A stretch of DNA of 64,000 nt from Palsa-504 sp963742795 (GCA_963742795.1 CAVUNL010000017.1:1-64000), one strand, 5' to 3'; positions 53,736 through 62,561 are shown, numbered from the stretch's first letter. The notes: generated by a model from the sequence alone, not told the origin. Program-made: numbers and translations.

Positions 53736-53833
53736 TATCGAGCCGCCGGGGAGCTCTGCTGGCCCAGGGGGGACGACCCCCCTGGAACCCCCCGCTAGCC
53801 CGCTGCGGTCCTCGCCGTAGTATCGCGCCGCCG
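53648..53833 (+). repeat. Two-copy GC-rich intergenic repeat
   Basis: The pattern CTGGCCC(A)GGGGGGACGACC ... GGAACCCCCCG ... GCGGTCC(C)CGCCGTA(A/G)TATCG ... GCCGCCGGG occurs twice, at ~53650-53752 and ~53759-53833. The first copy forms the 3' end of serB and the second fills the gap to hppA. Internal GGGG/CCCC pairs give strong hairpins, which may end both convergent transcripts. Confidence 0.75.
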
Positions 53834-53865
53834 GGGGCCGTCGGCCCCCGCGGGCGGCGCGATGG

Positions 53866-56283
53866 CTACTCGCGGCGTTTGGTGACGGTAGCGCGGTCCG
53901 CTTCGTCGTCGGCTGAGGTGACGGGAACGGCGGGGGTGCCTTCCACCGGGGTGATGGCGGGGGTGGCGGCGGCGCCCTCGACGGCCGGTGAGACGGCGCC
54001 GGCGACTTCGGTGGCGGCCGGGGTGGTCTCGCCCATCCCGCCGGAGCGGCGCTTGGAGATCACGATCGCTGCGACGATGATGATGACCGCGCCCAGCGCG
54101 ACGCCGACGCGCAGGCCGGTGTTGCTGCTGTACTTGACCACGCTGGTCGCGATCAGCAGCGAGACCAGGTTCATGACCTTGATCAGCGGGTTGATCGCGG
54201 GGCCGGCGGTATCCTTGAACGGGTCGCCGACCGTATCGCCGACGACGGTGGCGGCGTGCGCCTCGGAGCCCTTGCCGCCGTACTGCCCGTCCTCGACGAC
54301 CTTCTTGGCGTTGTCCCAGGCGCCGCCGGAGTTGGCCAGGAACACCGCCATCAGTACCCCGACCGAGATCGTGCCGGCCAGGTAGGCGCCGAGGGTGGAA
54401 TAACCGAACGCGAAGCCGACGGCGATCGGGGTCAGCACCGCGAGCAGGGCCGGCGTCGTCAGCTCGCGCAGCGAGTCCCTGGTGACGATGTCGACCACCC
54501 GGCTGTAGTCGGGCTTCTCGGTGTAATCCATGATCCCCGGGTGGGTGCGGAACTGGTTCCGCACCTCCATGACCACGCGCTGCGCCGCCCGGCCCACGGC
54601 ACTGATCAGCAGGCTGGCGAACAGGAACACCACGGAGCCCCCGATGATCACGCCGACCAGGACCCTCGGCCGGTCAAGCGACAGGCTGAACGTGCCGGCC
54701 CCGCTGCCCAGCGCCTGCTTGATGAGAGTGTCGAAGGCGCCGAACAACGCGGTCGCGGCGAGCACCGCGGTCGCGATCGCGATGCCCTTGGTGATCGCCT
54801 TGGTGGTGTTGCCGATCGCGTCCAGGTGGGTGAGGGCCTGCGCGGCCGGACCTTCGACGTCGCCGGACATCTCCGCGATGCCCTGCGCGTTGTCGGTCAC
54901 CGGGCCGAAGGAGTCCATGGACACGATCACGCCGACCGTGGTCAGCAAGCCGCCGCCGGCCAGCGCCACCGCGAACAGCGCGATGGTGGCGTTCCCCGTC
55001 GCGAGCAGGTATGCGCAGAAGATCGCGCCGGCGATCAACAGCGCGGCGTACACGGCGGACTCCATGCCGTATGCGATGCCCGACAAGATGACCGTGGCCG
55101 CGCCGGTCTCCGAGCTCTGCGCGATGTCCCGCACCGGCCGCCGGTTCACTTCGGTGAAGTACCCGGTCAGCAGCTGGATGGCGCTGGCCAGCACGATACC
55201 GATCAGCACCGCCCCAAACGCGATCCAGCGGGGGTCGCCATTGTATGCCGCGATGGCCGGGTCGGTGATGCCCTTCAGGTCGCTGAACTTGGCCGGCAGG
55301 AAGGTAAAGCAGGCGATCGTCACCCCGATGGCCGAGATCACCGCCGAGACGAAAAAGCCGCGGTTGATCGCCGTCATCCCGCTGCGGTCGCCCTTGCGCG
55401 GCTGGACCAAGAAGATCCCGATCACCGCGGTGATCACCCCGATCATCGGGATGATCAGCGGGAAGACCAGGCCGTCGTCGCCGAATGCGGTCTTGCCCAG
55501 GATCAGCGAGGCCACCAGCATGACCGCGTAGGACTCGAACAGGTCCGCGGCCATGCCCGCGCAGTCGCCCACGTTGTCACCCACGTTGTCCGCGATCGTC
55601 GCGGCGTTCCGCGGGTCGTCCTCGGGGATGCCCTGCTCGACCTTGCCTACCAGGTCCGCGCCAACATCAGCGGCCTTGGTGTAGATGCCGCCGCCGACCC
55701 GCATGAACAGCGCCAGCAGCGCCGCGCCGAAGCCGAAGCCTTCCAGCACGTTGGGTGCGTTCTCCCGGTAGATCAGCACGACCAGGGCGGCGCCGAACAG
55801 GCCCAGGCCGACGGTGAACATGCCGGCCACTCCGCCGGTGCGGAACGCGATCCGCATCGCGGGCCGCTCGCCGCCCTCGCGCGCCGCAGCCGCCACCCGG
55901 ACGTTGCCGCGGACGCACAGCGACATGCCCGTGAACCCGGTCAGGGCCGAGAACACGGCGCCGACTAGGAAGAAGATGCTTCGCCCCCAGCGCACGCTGG
56001 TGTCGTCGGCGGGCAGCAGGAGCAGGACGAAGAAGATGATGACCACGAACACGCTGAGGGTCTGGAACTGGCGCCGCAGGTAGGCGGCCGCGCCTTCCTG
56101 GATGGCGCGGGCGATGTCCTGCATCCGCTGGGTGCCCTGGCTGGCCGCGAGCACCTCCCGGACCAGCGCGCCGGCCACGCCGAGGGCGAGCAGCCCGACG
56201 ACTGCCACGATGACAACCCAGGTCAGGTTGGAGCCGCTGACGCTGACGGGGTTCGCCGCCAGTGCAGGGACATGCCGGAACAT
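53866..56283 (-). CDS. hppA: Membrane-bound proton-translocating pyrophosphatase
   Basis: An 805-residue, ~16-helix pump that couples pyrophosphate hydrolysis to H+ export. The PPi/Mg sites DVGADLVGKVEQGIPEDDPR, DNVGDNVGDCAGMAADLFES and DPFKDTAGPAINPLIKVMNL are intact. The residue that decides potassium dependence follows GNTT: here GNTTKAITKG has Lys, as in K+-independent H+ pumps, not Ala as in K+-dependent forms. The start is ATG 56283 with AGGAGG 6 nt upstream. The C-terminal Ala/Pro tail is not conserved. Its neighbours (anti-sigma gene, bldG, helicase) match the streptomycete arrangement. Confidence 0.96.
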   Translation of the reverse strand: MFRHVPALAANPVSVSGSNLTWVVIVAVVGLLALGVAGALVREVLAASQGTQRMQDIARAIQEGAAAYLRRQFQTLSVFVVIIFFVLLLLPADDTSVRWGRSIFFLVGAVFSALTGFTGMSLCVRGNVRVAAAAREGGERPAMRIAFRTGGVAGMFTVGLGLFGAALVVLIYRENAPNVLEGFGFGAALLALFMRVGGGIYTKAADVGADLVGKVEQGIPEDDPRNAATIADNVGDNVGDCAGMAADLFESYAVMLVASLILGKTAFGDDGLVFPLIIPMIGVITAVIGIFLVQPRKGDRSGMTAINRGFFVSAVISAIGVTIACFTFLPAKFSDLKGITDPAIAAYNGDPRWIAFGAVLIGIVLASAIQLLTGYFTEVNRRPVRDIAQSSETGAATVILSGIAYGMESAVYAALLIAGAIFCAYLLATGNATIALFAVALAGGGLLTTVGVIVSMDSFGPVTDNAQGIAEMSGDVEGPAAQALTHLDAIGNTTKAITKGIAIATAVLAATALFGAFDTLIKQALGSGAGTFSLSLDRPRVLVGVIIGGSVVFLFASLLISAVGRAAQRVVMEVRNQFRTHPGIMDYTEKPDYSRVVDIVTRDSLRELTTPALLAVLTPIAVGFAFGYSTLGAYLAGTISVGVLMAVFLANSGGAWDNAKKVVEDGQYGGKGSEAHAATVVGDTVGDPFKDTAGPAINPLIKVMNLVSLLIATSVVKYSSNTGLRVGVALGAVIIIVAAIVISKRRSGGMGETTPAATEVAGAVSPAVEGAAATPAITPVEGTPAVPVTSADDEADRATVTKRRE

Positions 56284-56449
56284 TCGACCTCCTGGAACTC
56301 CGAACGGAAGAGGTGCCGATCGGCAAAGACGAGTGGCCGGGAGTCTACGCACGCATACGCGCAACCACGAACACCGGGCCGTTCCTAACAGTTTTGTAAT
56401 CCTACCGTGATGTTCGCGAGAAAACGGCGTGACATAGGCGACCGGGAAG

Positions 56450-56487
56450 CGGGCCGAGCCGGCGCGAAGCCGTGCGGGCTCGGCCCG
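56450..56487 (-). terminator. Terminator of the bldG operon
   Basis: An 11-bp stem CGGGCCGAGCC / GGCTCGGCCCG with a 15-nt loop lies 27 bp beyond the anti-sigma kinase stop. Only a weak T-run follows. It separates this operon from the hppA promoter region (56284-56449), in which I see no gene. Confidence 0.75.
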
Positions 56488-56513
56488 ACGGGATCAGACG
56501 GATGAGGGCGGAG

Positions 56514-56993
56514 TCAGGAGGCGGCGGCCGTGGACGGCCAGCTCATCCGGACGCTCACGCCGGAACTCGTCGACAGGACGCGCACGTCCTCGGCCAGGCC
56601 GGAGATCACGGCCAGCCCGAATCCGGCGGGGAAGGCCGACCCCCCGTCGTGGCCGATGGCCTCGTAACCGATGCTGTCGCCGCCTGCGCGGTCGTGGATG
56701 CCGTTGTCGGTGGCCGGGGCGGCGGCCGAGCGGACGGGCGCGGTCGGGGCGTGATCGCTCACCGTCACCACGAACCGCTGGTCCTGGTCGGTCATTTCGA
56801 TCCGGACCGGCTCGGCCGGGCAGTGCCGCCGGTGGGCCTCGACCGCGCGCGAGCACGCTTCGCCGACCGCCAGGCGGACCTCATCGAGCAGCGATTCATC
56901 CACGCCGCTGCGCCGCGCCACCGCGGTGGCGACTAGCCGCGCGGTACGAACGTGCGCGGGCAGCGGCGTGAACGTGACTTCGACGGTGGCCAT
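56514..56993 (-). CDS. RsbW-type anti-sigma factor kinase
   Basis: A 159-residue GHKL-ATPase domain protein: LVATAVARRSGVDESLLDEV, then RLAVGEACSRAVEAH (N-box with a Cys in place of the usual Asn after the Glu-Ala), VVTVSDHAP (G1-like) and PAGFGLAVISGLAEDVRVLS (G2). Proteins of this kind phosphorylate STAS partners or hold sigma factors. It is encoded 30 bp downstream of bldG, where Streptomyces also has its BldG-linked anti-sigma gene. The N-box deviation may lower kinase activity and deserves attention. Confidence 0.85.
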   Translation of the reverse strand: MATVEVTFTPLPAHVRTARLVATAVARRSGVDESLLDEVRLAVGEACSRAVEAHRRHCPAEPVRIEMTDQDQRFVVTVSDHAPTAPVRSAAAPATDNGIHDRAGGDSIGYEAIGHDGGSAFPAGFGLAVISGLAEDVRVLSTSSGVSVRMSWPSTAAAS

Positions 56994-57023
56994 CTCCGAT
57001 GCGTTCTTCGGGTTCGGCCGGCG

Positions 57024-57374
57024 TTACTTCTCGGACTTCTTGGCCGCGATGGCCTCGTCCACGGTGTCGTGGATGCCGAACACCTTCGTCAGCCCGGTGA
57101 TCCGGAAGATCTTGAGTATCCGCTCCTGCGTGCACACGAGGTCCAGGGAGCCGTCGTGGGCGCGCACTCGCTTCAGCCCGCCGACCAGCACGCCGAGGCC
57201 GGTGGAGTCGAGGAACTCGACCTTCTCCATGTTGACGACGAGCTGGTAGTTGTTCTTGTTGACCAGATCGATGAGCAGCTCACGGAGCCGTGGCGCCGTG
57301 TAGACATCGATCTCGCCCTCGACGTCGACGACTTCGATGCCGTCCTTGTTGTAGTGACCCAGCTTCAGATCCAC
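57024..57374 (-). CDS. bldG: BldG-type STAS anti-anti-sigma factor
   Basis: A 116-residue STAS protein very close to streptomycete BldG: VVDVEGEIDVYTAPRLRELL, then LVVNMEKVEFLDSTGLGVLV with the phospho-acceptor Ser in DSTGLG, GGLKRVRAHDGSLDLVCTQE and ITGLTKVFGIHDTVDEAIAA. In streptomycetes BldG is needed for aerial growth, antibiotic production and stress response by binding anti-sigma factors when unphosphorylated. The same gene order here (hppA, anti-sigma, bldG, divergent helicase) supports orthology. A likely promoter lies in the 158-bp gap to the helicase. Confidence 0.94.
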   Translation of the reverse strand: MDLKLGHYNKDGIEVVDVEGEIDVYTAPRLRELLIDLVNKNNYQLVVNMEKVEFLDSTGLGVLVGGLKRVRAHDGSLDLVCTQERILKIFRITGLTKVFGIHDTVDEAIAAKKSEK

Positions 57375-57532
57375 AAATCCTCCAGCGCCATGAAAGGCGT
57401 CATCTCAACGTCCCGCCCCGGCTGCAGCGCGCAGGGCGTGATCCACTGCGGCATTCAACCACGCTCCGATGTCATGTCTATACGAAATCATGCCTCCGAA
57501 CATCCCCCAACGGGTGGCACACTGAGAAAGCT

Positions 57533-59887
57533 GTGGCCACCATCACCCCCTTCGCCCAGGCGGATCCGGCTGCCGAGCCCCCTGCTGCCCACCCCCAGGC
57601 GGCGGGAAACCGGGCGCTGGGCATCCTGCTGGACGACCCGCGGGCGGGGCGACCCGTGCACGTGGAGCACATCCCGGCCCGGGCCGGGCGCGAGGTGCCG
57701 TGGCCGCCGTGGGTTCCCGCCGAGATTACCGATGCCTTCGCAGGCCGCGGCATCCCGGCCCCCTGGTCCCATCAGGCCGAGGCCGCCTGCTACGCGCAGG
57801 CCGGCCGGAACGTGATCATCTCCACCGGCGCGGCGTCCGGCAAGTCGCTCGGCTACCTGCTGCCGGCGCTGTCCGCGGTGCTGGCCGGCGAGACCGTGCT
57901 GTACGTGACGCCGACCAAGGCGCTGGCCGCCGACCAGCTAGCCTCGATCCGCGCCCTGGGCCTGCCCGGGGTCCAGGCCGCCACGTTCGACGGCGACACG
58001 CCCAGGGCCGAGCGCGACTGGGCCCGCAGTCACGCCCGGTACCTGCTGACCACGCCGGACATGCTCCATCAGTCGCTGCTTCCCCGGCACACCCGCTGGT
58101 CGGGGTTCTTGAGCCGGCTGCATTACGTGATCATCGACGAGTGTCACGAGTACCGCGGGGTGTTCGGCTCGCACGTGGGACACGTGCTGCGGCGGCTGCG
58201 CCGGGTGGTGGCGCATCACGCCCCGCCCGGGGAGCCGGCCCGGCCGGTGTTCCTGCTGGCCTCGGCGACGGTCGGGACGCCGGGAGCCTGTGCGCGGCTG
58301 CTGACCGGGCTGGACGCCCAGGAAGTCACCGAGGACGGCTCGCCGCGGGGGCCGCTGGCGTTCGCGCTGTGGGAGCCGCCGCTGACCGGCGCGCGCGGCG
58401 AGGTCGGCGCCCGGCTGCGCCGCACCGCGACCGCGCAGACCGCCGACCTGCTGGCCCGGCTGGTCCGCCAGGACGTGCCGACGCTGGCCTTCATCCGGTC
58501 CCGGCGCGGCGCCGAGACGGTCGCGCTGGCCGCGCGCCGGTCGCTGGGCGGGCATGAGGGGCCCGAGGCTAAGGTGGCCGCGTACCGGTCCGGGTACCTG
58601 CCCGAGGACCGGCGGGACCTGGAGGCCGCGATCAGCGACGGGCGGCTGGTGGGGCTGGCCGCCACCACCGCACTGGAATTGGGGGTCAACATCACCGGCC
58701 TGGACGCGGTGCTGATCGCGGGCTGGCCGGGCAGCTGGGCCAGCTTGTGGCAGCAGGCGGGACGGGCCGGGCGCAGCGGCCGGAGCGCGGCCGCGGTGCT
58801 CATCGCCCGGGACGACCCGCTCGACACCTACCTGGTGCAGCACCCGGAGATCTTGCTCCGGCACCCGGTGGAGGCCACCGTGCTGGATCCCGGCAACCCG
58901 TACGTCCTGGCACCGCACCTGTGCGCGGCCGCGGCCGAGCTGGCCCTGACCGACGCGGACCTGGAAATCTTCGGGCCGCAGGCGCGCCAGGTAGTCGACG
59001 ACCTGACCACCGCCGGCCGGCTGCGCCGGCGTCCGGCGGGCTGGTACAGCATGCGCCGGGGGGTGGCCGCGCCGGGCGGGCTGCGCGGGGCCGGCGATGC
59101 CCCGGTCCTGGTCGTGGAGGAGGCCACCGGGCGCCTGGTCGGCACCGTCGACGAGCCGTCGGCCCAGATCATGGTCCACGACGGCGCGGTCTACCTGCAC
59201 CAGGGCGACAGCTACCTGGTCAGCCGGCTCGACCTGGCCGACCGGGTGGCGCTCGTCGAGCCGGGCGACCCCGGTTATACCACCACCGCCCGGGACGTGA
59301 CCGAGATCGAGGTCCGGGAGGAGCTGCGCGGCATGACCTGGGGCCAGGCCGAGGTCCGGTTCGGCGACGTGCAGGTCACCCGGCAGGTGATCAGCTACAC
59401 CAAGCGCCGCTCCGACACCGGCGCGCCCCTCGGCGACGAGCCGCTGGACCTGCCGCCGCGCCACCTGCTGACCCGGGCCGTCTGGTGGACGATCTCGGCC
59501 GCCGAGCGGGACCGGCTGGCCGCGGCGCGCGTCGACCTGGGCGGCGCCGCGCACGCGTGCGAGCACGCCAGCATCGGCCTCCTGCCGCTGTTCGCCACCT
59601 GCGACCGCTGGGACATCGGCGGGGTGTCCGCCGACCTGCACCCGGCCACCGGCAAGCTCAGCGTCTTCGTCTACGACGGCTATGACGGCGGCGCGGGCTT
59701 CGCCGAGCGGGGCTTCCAGGCCGCCCGGGACTGGCTCACCGCGACCCGGCAGGCCATCTCCGGGTGTGATTGCGAGGCCGGCTGTCCCTCGTGCGTCCAG
59801 TCACCCAAATGCGGCAACGCCAACCACCCGCTCAGCAAGCGGGGCGCGGTGGCGCTGCTCGACGCGCTCCTGGCCGAAAGCCGCTGA
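57533..59887 (+). CDS. DEAD/H-box helicase with DUF1998 domain (MrfA/YprA-like)
   Basis: A 784-residue superfamily 2 helicase. Walker A is STGAASGKS, motif II is VIIDECHEYRG (DECH), SAT-type motif LLASATVGTP and motif VI-like WQQAGRAGRSGR. The C-terminal part has the DUF1998 zinc site with four cysteines, CDCEAGCPSC and the Cys of PKCGN. In Bacillus, MrfA of this family helps repair mitomycin lesions. GTG 57533 gives VATITPFAQAD, behind GAGAAAG; the upstream frame lacks coding features. It stands divergent to bldG, as in Streptomyces, with its own promoter region. DNA repair is likely, the exact substrate unknown. Confidence 0.92.
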   Translation: MATITPFAQADPAAEPPAAHPQAAGNRALGILLDDPRAGRPVHVEHIPARAGREVPWPPWVPAEITDAFAGRGIPAPWSHQAEAACYAQAGRNVIISTGAASGKSLGYLLPALSAVLAGETVLYVTPTKALAADQLASIRALGLPGVQAATFDGDTPRAERDWARSHARYLLTTPDMLHQSLLPRHTRWSGFLSRLHYVIIDECHEYRGVFGSHVGHVLRRLRRVVAHHAPPGEPARPVFLLASATVGTPGACARLLTGLDAQEVTEDGSPRGPLAFALWEPPLTGARGEVGARLRRTATAQTADLLARLVRQDVPTLAFIRSRRGAETVALAARRSLGGHEGPEAKVAAYRSGYLPEDRRDLEAAISDGRLVGLAATTALELGVNITGLDAVLIAGWPGSWASLWQQAGRAGRSGRSAAAVLIARDDPLDTYLVQHPEILLRHPVEATVLDPGNPYVLAPHLCAAAAELALTDADLEIFGPQARQVVDDLTTAGRLRRRPAGWYSMRRGVAAPGGLRGAGDAPVLVVEEATGRLVGTVDEPSAQIMVHDGAVYLHQGDSYLVSRLDLADRVALVEPGDPGYTTTARDVTEIEVREELRGMTWGQAEVRFGDVQVTRQVISYTKRRSDTGAPLGDEPLDLPPRHLLTRAVWWTISAAERDRLAAARVDLGGAAHACEHASIGLLPLFATCDRWDIGGVSADLHPATGKLSVFVYDGYDGGAGFAERGFQAARDWLTATRQAISGCDCEAGCPSCVQSPKCGNANHPLSKRGAVALLDALLAESR

Positions 59888-60239
59888 TGCTGATCCCGCA
59901 GGACACACGGGACACATCTGTCACTAAGGCCCGGCGTAAACTGGCTTTGTACACTTGGGACAAGTAGCATGAAGGATGCCGTTTGTTCGCGGAAGGCGTA
60001 GGCGGTGGCCCGAACTGGGGCGCGAGAGCGGCGGGGATGTCAAGTAGTGAGAAAGTGCTCGTCACGCTACCGGCAGGTAATTTTTCTGGCGCCAGTCTCG
60101 CGACAGTACTGTTCACCGGCTGGCCAGATATGTTCTAATTCCATATGCTGACGCTGTATGGGTCGATTAGTAAGCCCTTGACAGAGTAAGCTCTTAATAG
60201 GACGGGACCGGCCTCCCCCCCAGGGTCGGACCGTGCGCG

Positions 60240-60270
60240 CGGCGCCCGCTCTCCCCCCCGGCGGGCGCCG
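60240..60270 (+). terminator. GC-rich hairpin, possible terminator
   Basis: CGGCGCCCGC pairs perfectly with GCGGGCGCCG around an 11-nt C-rich loop, followed by CCTCCTTCTTGTTCCC. It could end a short transcript that starts near 60140-60190 or the helicase transcript. Confidence 0.6.
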
Positions 60271-60585
60271 CCTCCTTCTTGTTCCCGGAAACGGCCAGAC
60301 GGGCGTTTAACGTAGATGGCGACCCGGTGAGCTACCAGTTAACGGCATGTGATCGCCAGAACTGATTGAGATCACGAATTGGTTACGTGAGGGTCTTTTC
60401 AGGCTCGGGATTTCGGGTTAGAACGGTGGTACGGACGTCTGAGCGTCCGGGCACGGCAACCAGGTACCCACGCGCGACCAGCCGCGGGAGGCGTGTCAGG
60501 CCAGGTCAGGCCGCCAGAAATGGGACGGTCAACCTGACTGACAAAGAAGGTGCACGCTTGGTAGCCAGGCATGACGTGCTGCGCG

Positions 60586-60610
60586 GCGGCGCCCCGTCCA
60601 GGGGCGCCGC
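60586..60610 (+). terminator. Second strong hairpin, possible terminator
   Basis: GCGGCGCCCC and GGGGCGCCGC form a perfect 10-bp stem with the 5-nt loop GTCCA, followed by TTGCTTTAC. Its compact form suggests a terminator for a non-coding transcript from the 60,300-60,580 region. Confidence 0.65.
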
Positions 60611-60616
60611 TTGCTT

Positions 60617-60830
60617 TACGGGGACAACGAGCTCGACGGGACTCGGCCTGGCGGGATGGCGAGCTCCGCCGGGCTTGAGGCTCTGCGGGGACGGCGAGCT
60701 CCGCCGGGCTTGAGCTTTGCGAGGACGGCGAGCTTGACCGGGCCTCGGCATTGGGGGATGGCGAGCTCGACGGGGCCTCGGCATTGGGGGGATGGCCAGT
60801 TTCGCGGGGCCGGGCGGCGGGTCCGGTCCC
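60617..60830. repeat. 34-bp minisatellite (six units)
   Basis: Six imperfect units with a period of 32-35 bp; the shared core GGCGAGCT (or variants) starts at about 60629, 60661, 60696, 60730, 60763 and 60797. The most alike neighbours are units two and three, and units four and five. No encoded protein is plausible in any frame. Confidence 0.85.
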
Positions 60831-61117
60831 CTGGATGAGCTGGCTAAGTTTCGGGGCAGCTTGGCTCAGTGAGCGCAAACGTGGCACCATATCTGGCGAA
60901 TCGCGTACATCGCGGTACTCGGCTAGCTGTGGCGGTAGCGCCGGGTCGCCGCAGTGAAGCGTGAAACGCCGGATCGACCCTGGTAGTGCCTGATCACAAG
61001 CGAGAACGTTAGCCTTGGTCTTTGGACCGACCCCGCCCACGGGGGCGGGATTTCGGGCGCGGGCACCGATTGCCGTGCCAACGGCGGCAATGGTCCGCAT
61101 GACGGGAGAGAGACACG

Positions 61118-61612
61118 ATGGTCCGCAGCGAAACGCCAGAACCCGTGGGCGCTGACCAGTCACTCGGGGACCTCGTGGCCTTGGCCGCCAAGGACGTGTC
61201 CCAGCTGATCCGCTATGAGATCGACCTGGCCAAGACCGAGCTGCAAGCCGACGTGCGGCGGGTCGGGCTGGCCGGGGGGCTGGCCGGCGTGGCCGCCTTC
61301 GTGGGCTGCCTGGTGCTCGTCCTGCTGTCCATCGCCTTCGCCTTCGGGCTGGTCGCGCTGGGCATCTGGGTCTGGGCGGCGTTCCTCATCGTGGCCGGCA
61401 CCTACGTGCTGCTGGCCGCCGCGGCGGTGGGCGTCGCGCTGCTGATGCTGCAGCACGTGTCGGGCCTGAGCCGGACCAGGAAGTCGGTCACCGAGGGCCT
61501 CGGCATACTGCGCGGCAACGGCCAGAAGCCCGCGGTCAGTCCCAACGGCGACCGCCCCCAGATCGGCCGCGACGGCCAGCAGCCTCAGGTCGCCGCGCGC
61601 GAGGCCAGGTAG
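61118..61612 (+). CDS. Phage-holin-like membrane protein (DUF1469 / Phage_holin_3_6)
   Basis: A 164-residue protein with an N-terminal amphipathic helix (LGDLVALAAKDVSQLIRYEI, DLAKTELQADVRR) and two hydrophobic segments (GLAGVAAFVGCLVLVLLSIA and WAAFLIVAGTYVLLAAAAVG). Despite the family name, such proteins are chromosomal, common in actinobacteria and not linked to lysis. The polar C-terminus is disordered. ATG 61118 follows GGGAGAGAG. It is followed after 10 bp by the hydrolase gene, probably on one transcript. Role unknown, perhaps in envelope organisation. Confidence 0.88.
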   Translation: MVRSETPEPVGADQSLGDLVALAAKDVSQLIRYEIDLAKTELQADVRRVGLAGGLAGVAAFVGCLVLVLLSIAFAFGLVALGIWVWAAFLIVAGTYVLLAAAAVGVALLMLQHVSGLSRTRKSVTEGLGILRGNGQKPAVSPNGDRPQIGRDGQQPQVAAREAR

Positions 61613-61622
61613 GACGCGTGTC

Positions 61623-62546
61623 ATGGTCGTGAACGGGGAGTCCGCGGTCCAGCTGGCCGGTCCGTGGAGCCATCGAACAGTCAGCGCCAACGGCAGCCGG
61701 TTCCACATCGCCGAAGCGGGTGACGGGCCGCTGGTGCTCATGCTCCACGGCTTCCCCGAATTCTGGTGGACCTGGCGGCATCAGCTGACCTGGCTGCCCG
61801 AGGCGGGCTTCCGCGCCGTGGCGGTCGACCTGCGCGGCTACGGCGGCAGCGACAAGCCCCCGCGCGGCTACGACCTGGTCACCGCGGCCGCCGACACGGC
61901 CGGGCTGATCCGGGCCCTGGGCGAAGCCAACGCCGTCGTGGTGGGGCACGGCTGGGGCGGGCTGGTGGCCTGGACGCTCGGGGTCTTCCACCCCAAGGTG
62001 GCCGGGCGGCTGGCCGTGGTCTCGGCCGCTCACCCGCTGCGGATGCGGTCCGCGATGGTCACCGACCCGCTCGGCCAGGGCCGCCACAGCGGCTACGCGC
62101 TGGGGTACCAGGTGCCCATGCTGCCCGAGCGGCAGCTGGTCCGGCACGGGGCCCGCCGGGTCGGCGAGCTGCTGGAGAGCTGGGCCGCGCCGGGCTGGCC
62201 CGACCCCGAGACCGAGCGGATCTACGCCCGCGCCATGCAGATCCCCTCGGTGGCCCACTCGGCGCTGGAGTACCACCGCTGGCTGGCGCGTAGCACCCTG
62301 CGCCCGGACGGCCTGCGCTACGCACGGCGGATGCGCACGCCCATCCAGGTCCCGACGCTGCACCTGCACGGGGCGCTGGACCGTTGCGTGCTGCCGCAGA
62401 CCGCACGCGGGGCGGGCCGGTACGTGGACGGCCCCTACCGCTGGCGGCTGATCGAAGGCGCCGGGCACTTCCCGCACGAGGAACGCCCGGAGGCCTTCGA
62501 CACCGAGCTGCGCGGCTGGCTGGCCGACCCGGAACCGGAACGGTGA
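61623..62546 (+). CDS. Epoxide-hydrolase-like alpha/beta protein lacking the nucleophile
   Basis: A 307-residue alpha/beta-hydrolase. The fold is clear: VLMLHGFPEFWWTWRHQLTW (oxyanion loop), VAVDLRGYGGSDKPPRGYDL, the elbow VVVGHGWGGLVAW, then HLHGALDRCVLP with the acid and EGAGHFPHEERPEAF with the His. In epoxide hydrolases the elbow is GHDWGG and in esterases GHSxGG; here Gly110 takes the nucleophile place, so classical catalysis is not possible. The protein may bind a ligand or work by another mechanism. The remaining sequence is well kept and shows no decay, so the change seems selected. Operon with the holin-like gene. Confidence 0.87.
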   Translation: MVVNGESAVQLAGPWSHRTVSANGSRFHIAEAGDGPLVLMLHGFPEFWWTWRHQLTWLPEAGFRAVAVDLRGYGGSDKPPRGYDLVTAAADTAGLIRALGEANAVVVGHGWGGLVAWTLGVFHPKVAGRLAVVSAAHPLRMRSAMVTDPLGQGRHSGYALGYQVPMLPERQLVRHGARRVGELLESWAAPGWPDPETERIYARAMQIPSVAHSALEYHRWLARSTLRPDGLRYARRMRTPIQVPTLHLHGALDRCVLPQTARGAGRYVDGPYRWRLIEGAGHFPHEERPEAFDTELRGWLADPEPER

Positions 62547-62561
62547 GACCGGATCGCGAGC

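Larger units (their letters stand above)
59888..61117. other. 1.2-kb non-coding stretch
   Basis: No frame here has convincing coding character on either strand. The first part (59900-60240) is AT-richer than the genome and includes TTGACA at 60178-60183 and TTCTAATTCCATATG at ~60132, so promoters for an untranslated RNA are possible. Two strong hairpins and a 34-bp minisatellite follow. The last 250 bp should hold the promoter of the holin-like gene. I could not match any part to a known RNA family. Confidence 0.6.

Noticed and set aside
60366..60713. 115-codon plus-strand frame
   Set aside because: It crosses a perfect hairpin and the minisatellite and has no protein-like features.
60617..60830. 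CRISPR array
   Set aside because: The repeats are adjacent and imperfect with no unique spacers, and there are no cas genes. It is a minisatellite.
61118..61612. Prophage, because of the holin-like gene
   Set aside because: No endolysin, capsid or integrase gene is near; this family is commonly chromosomal in actinobacteria.
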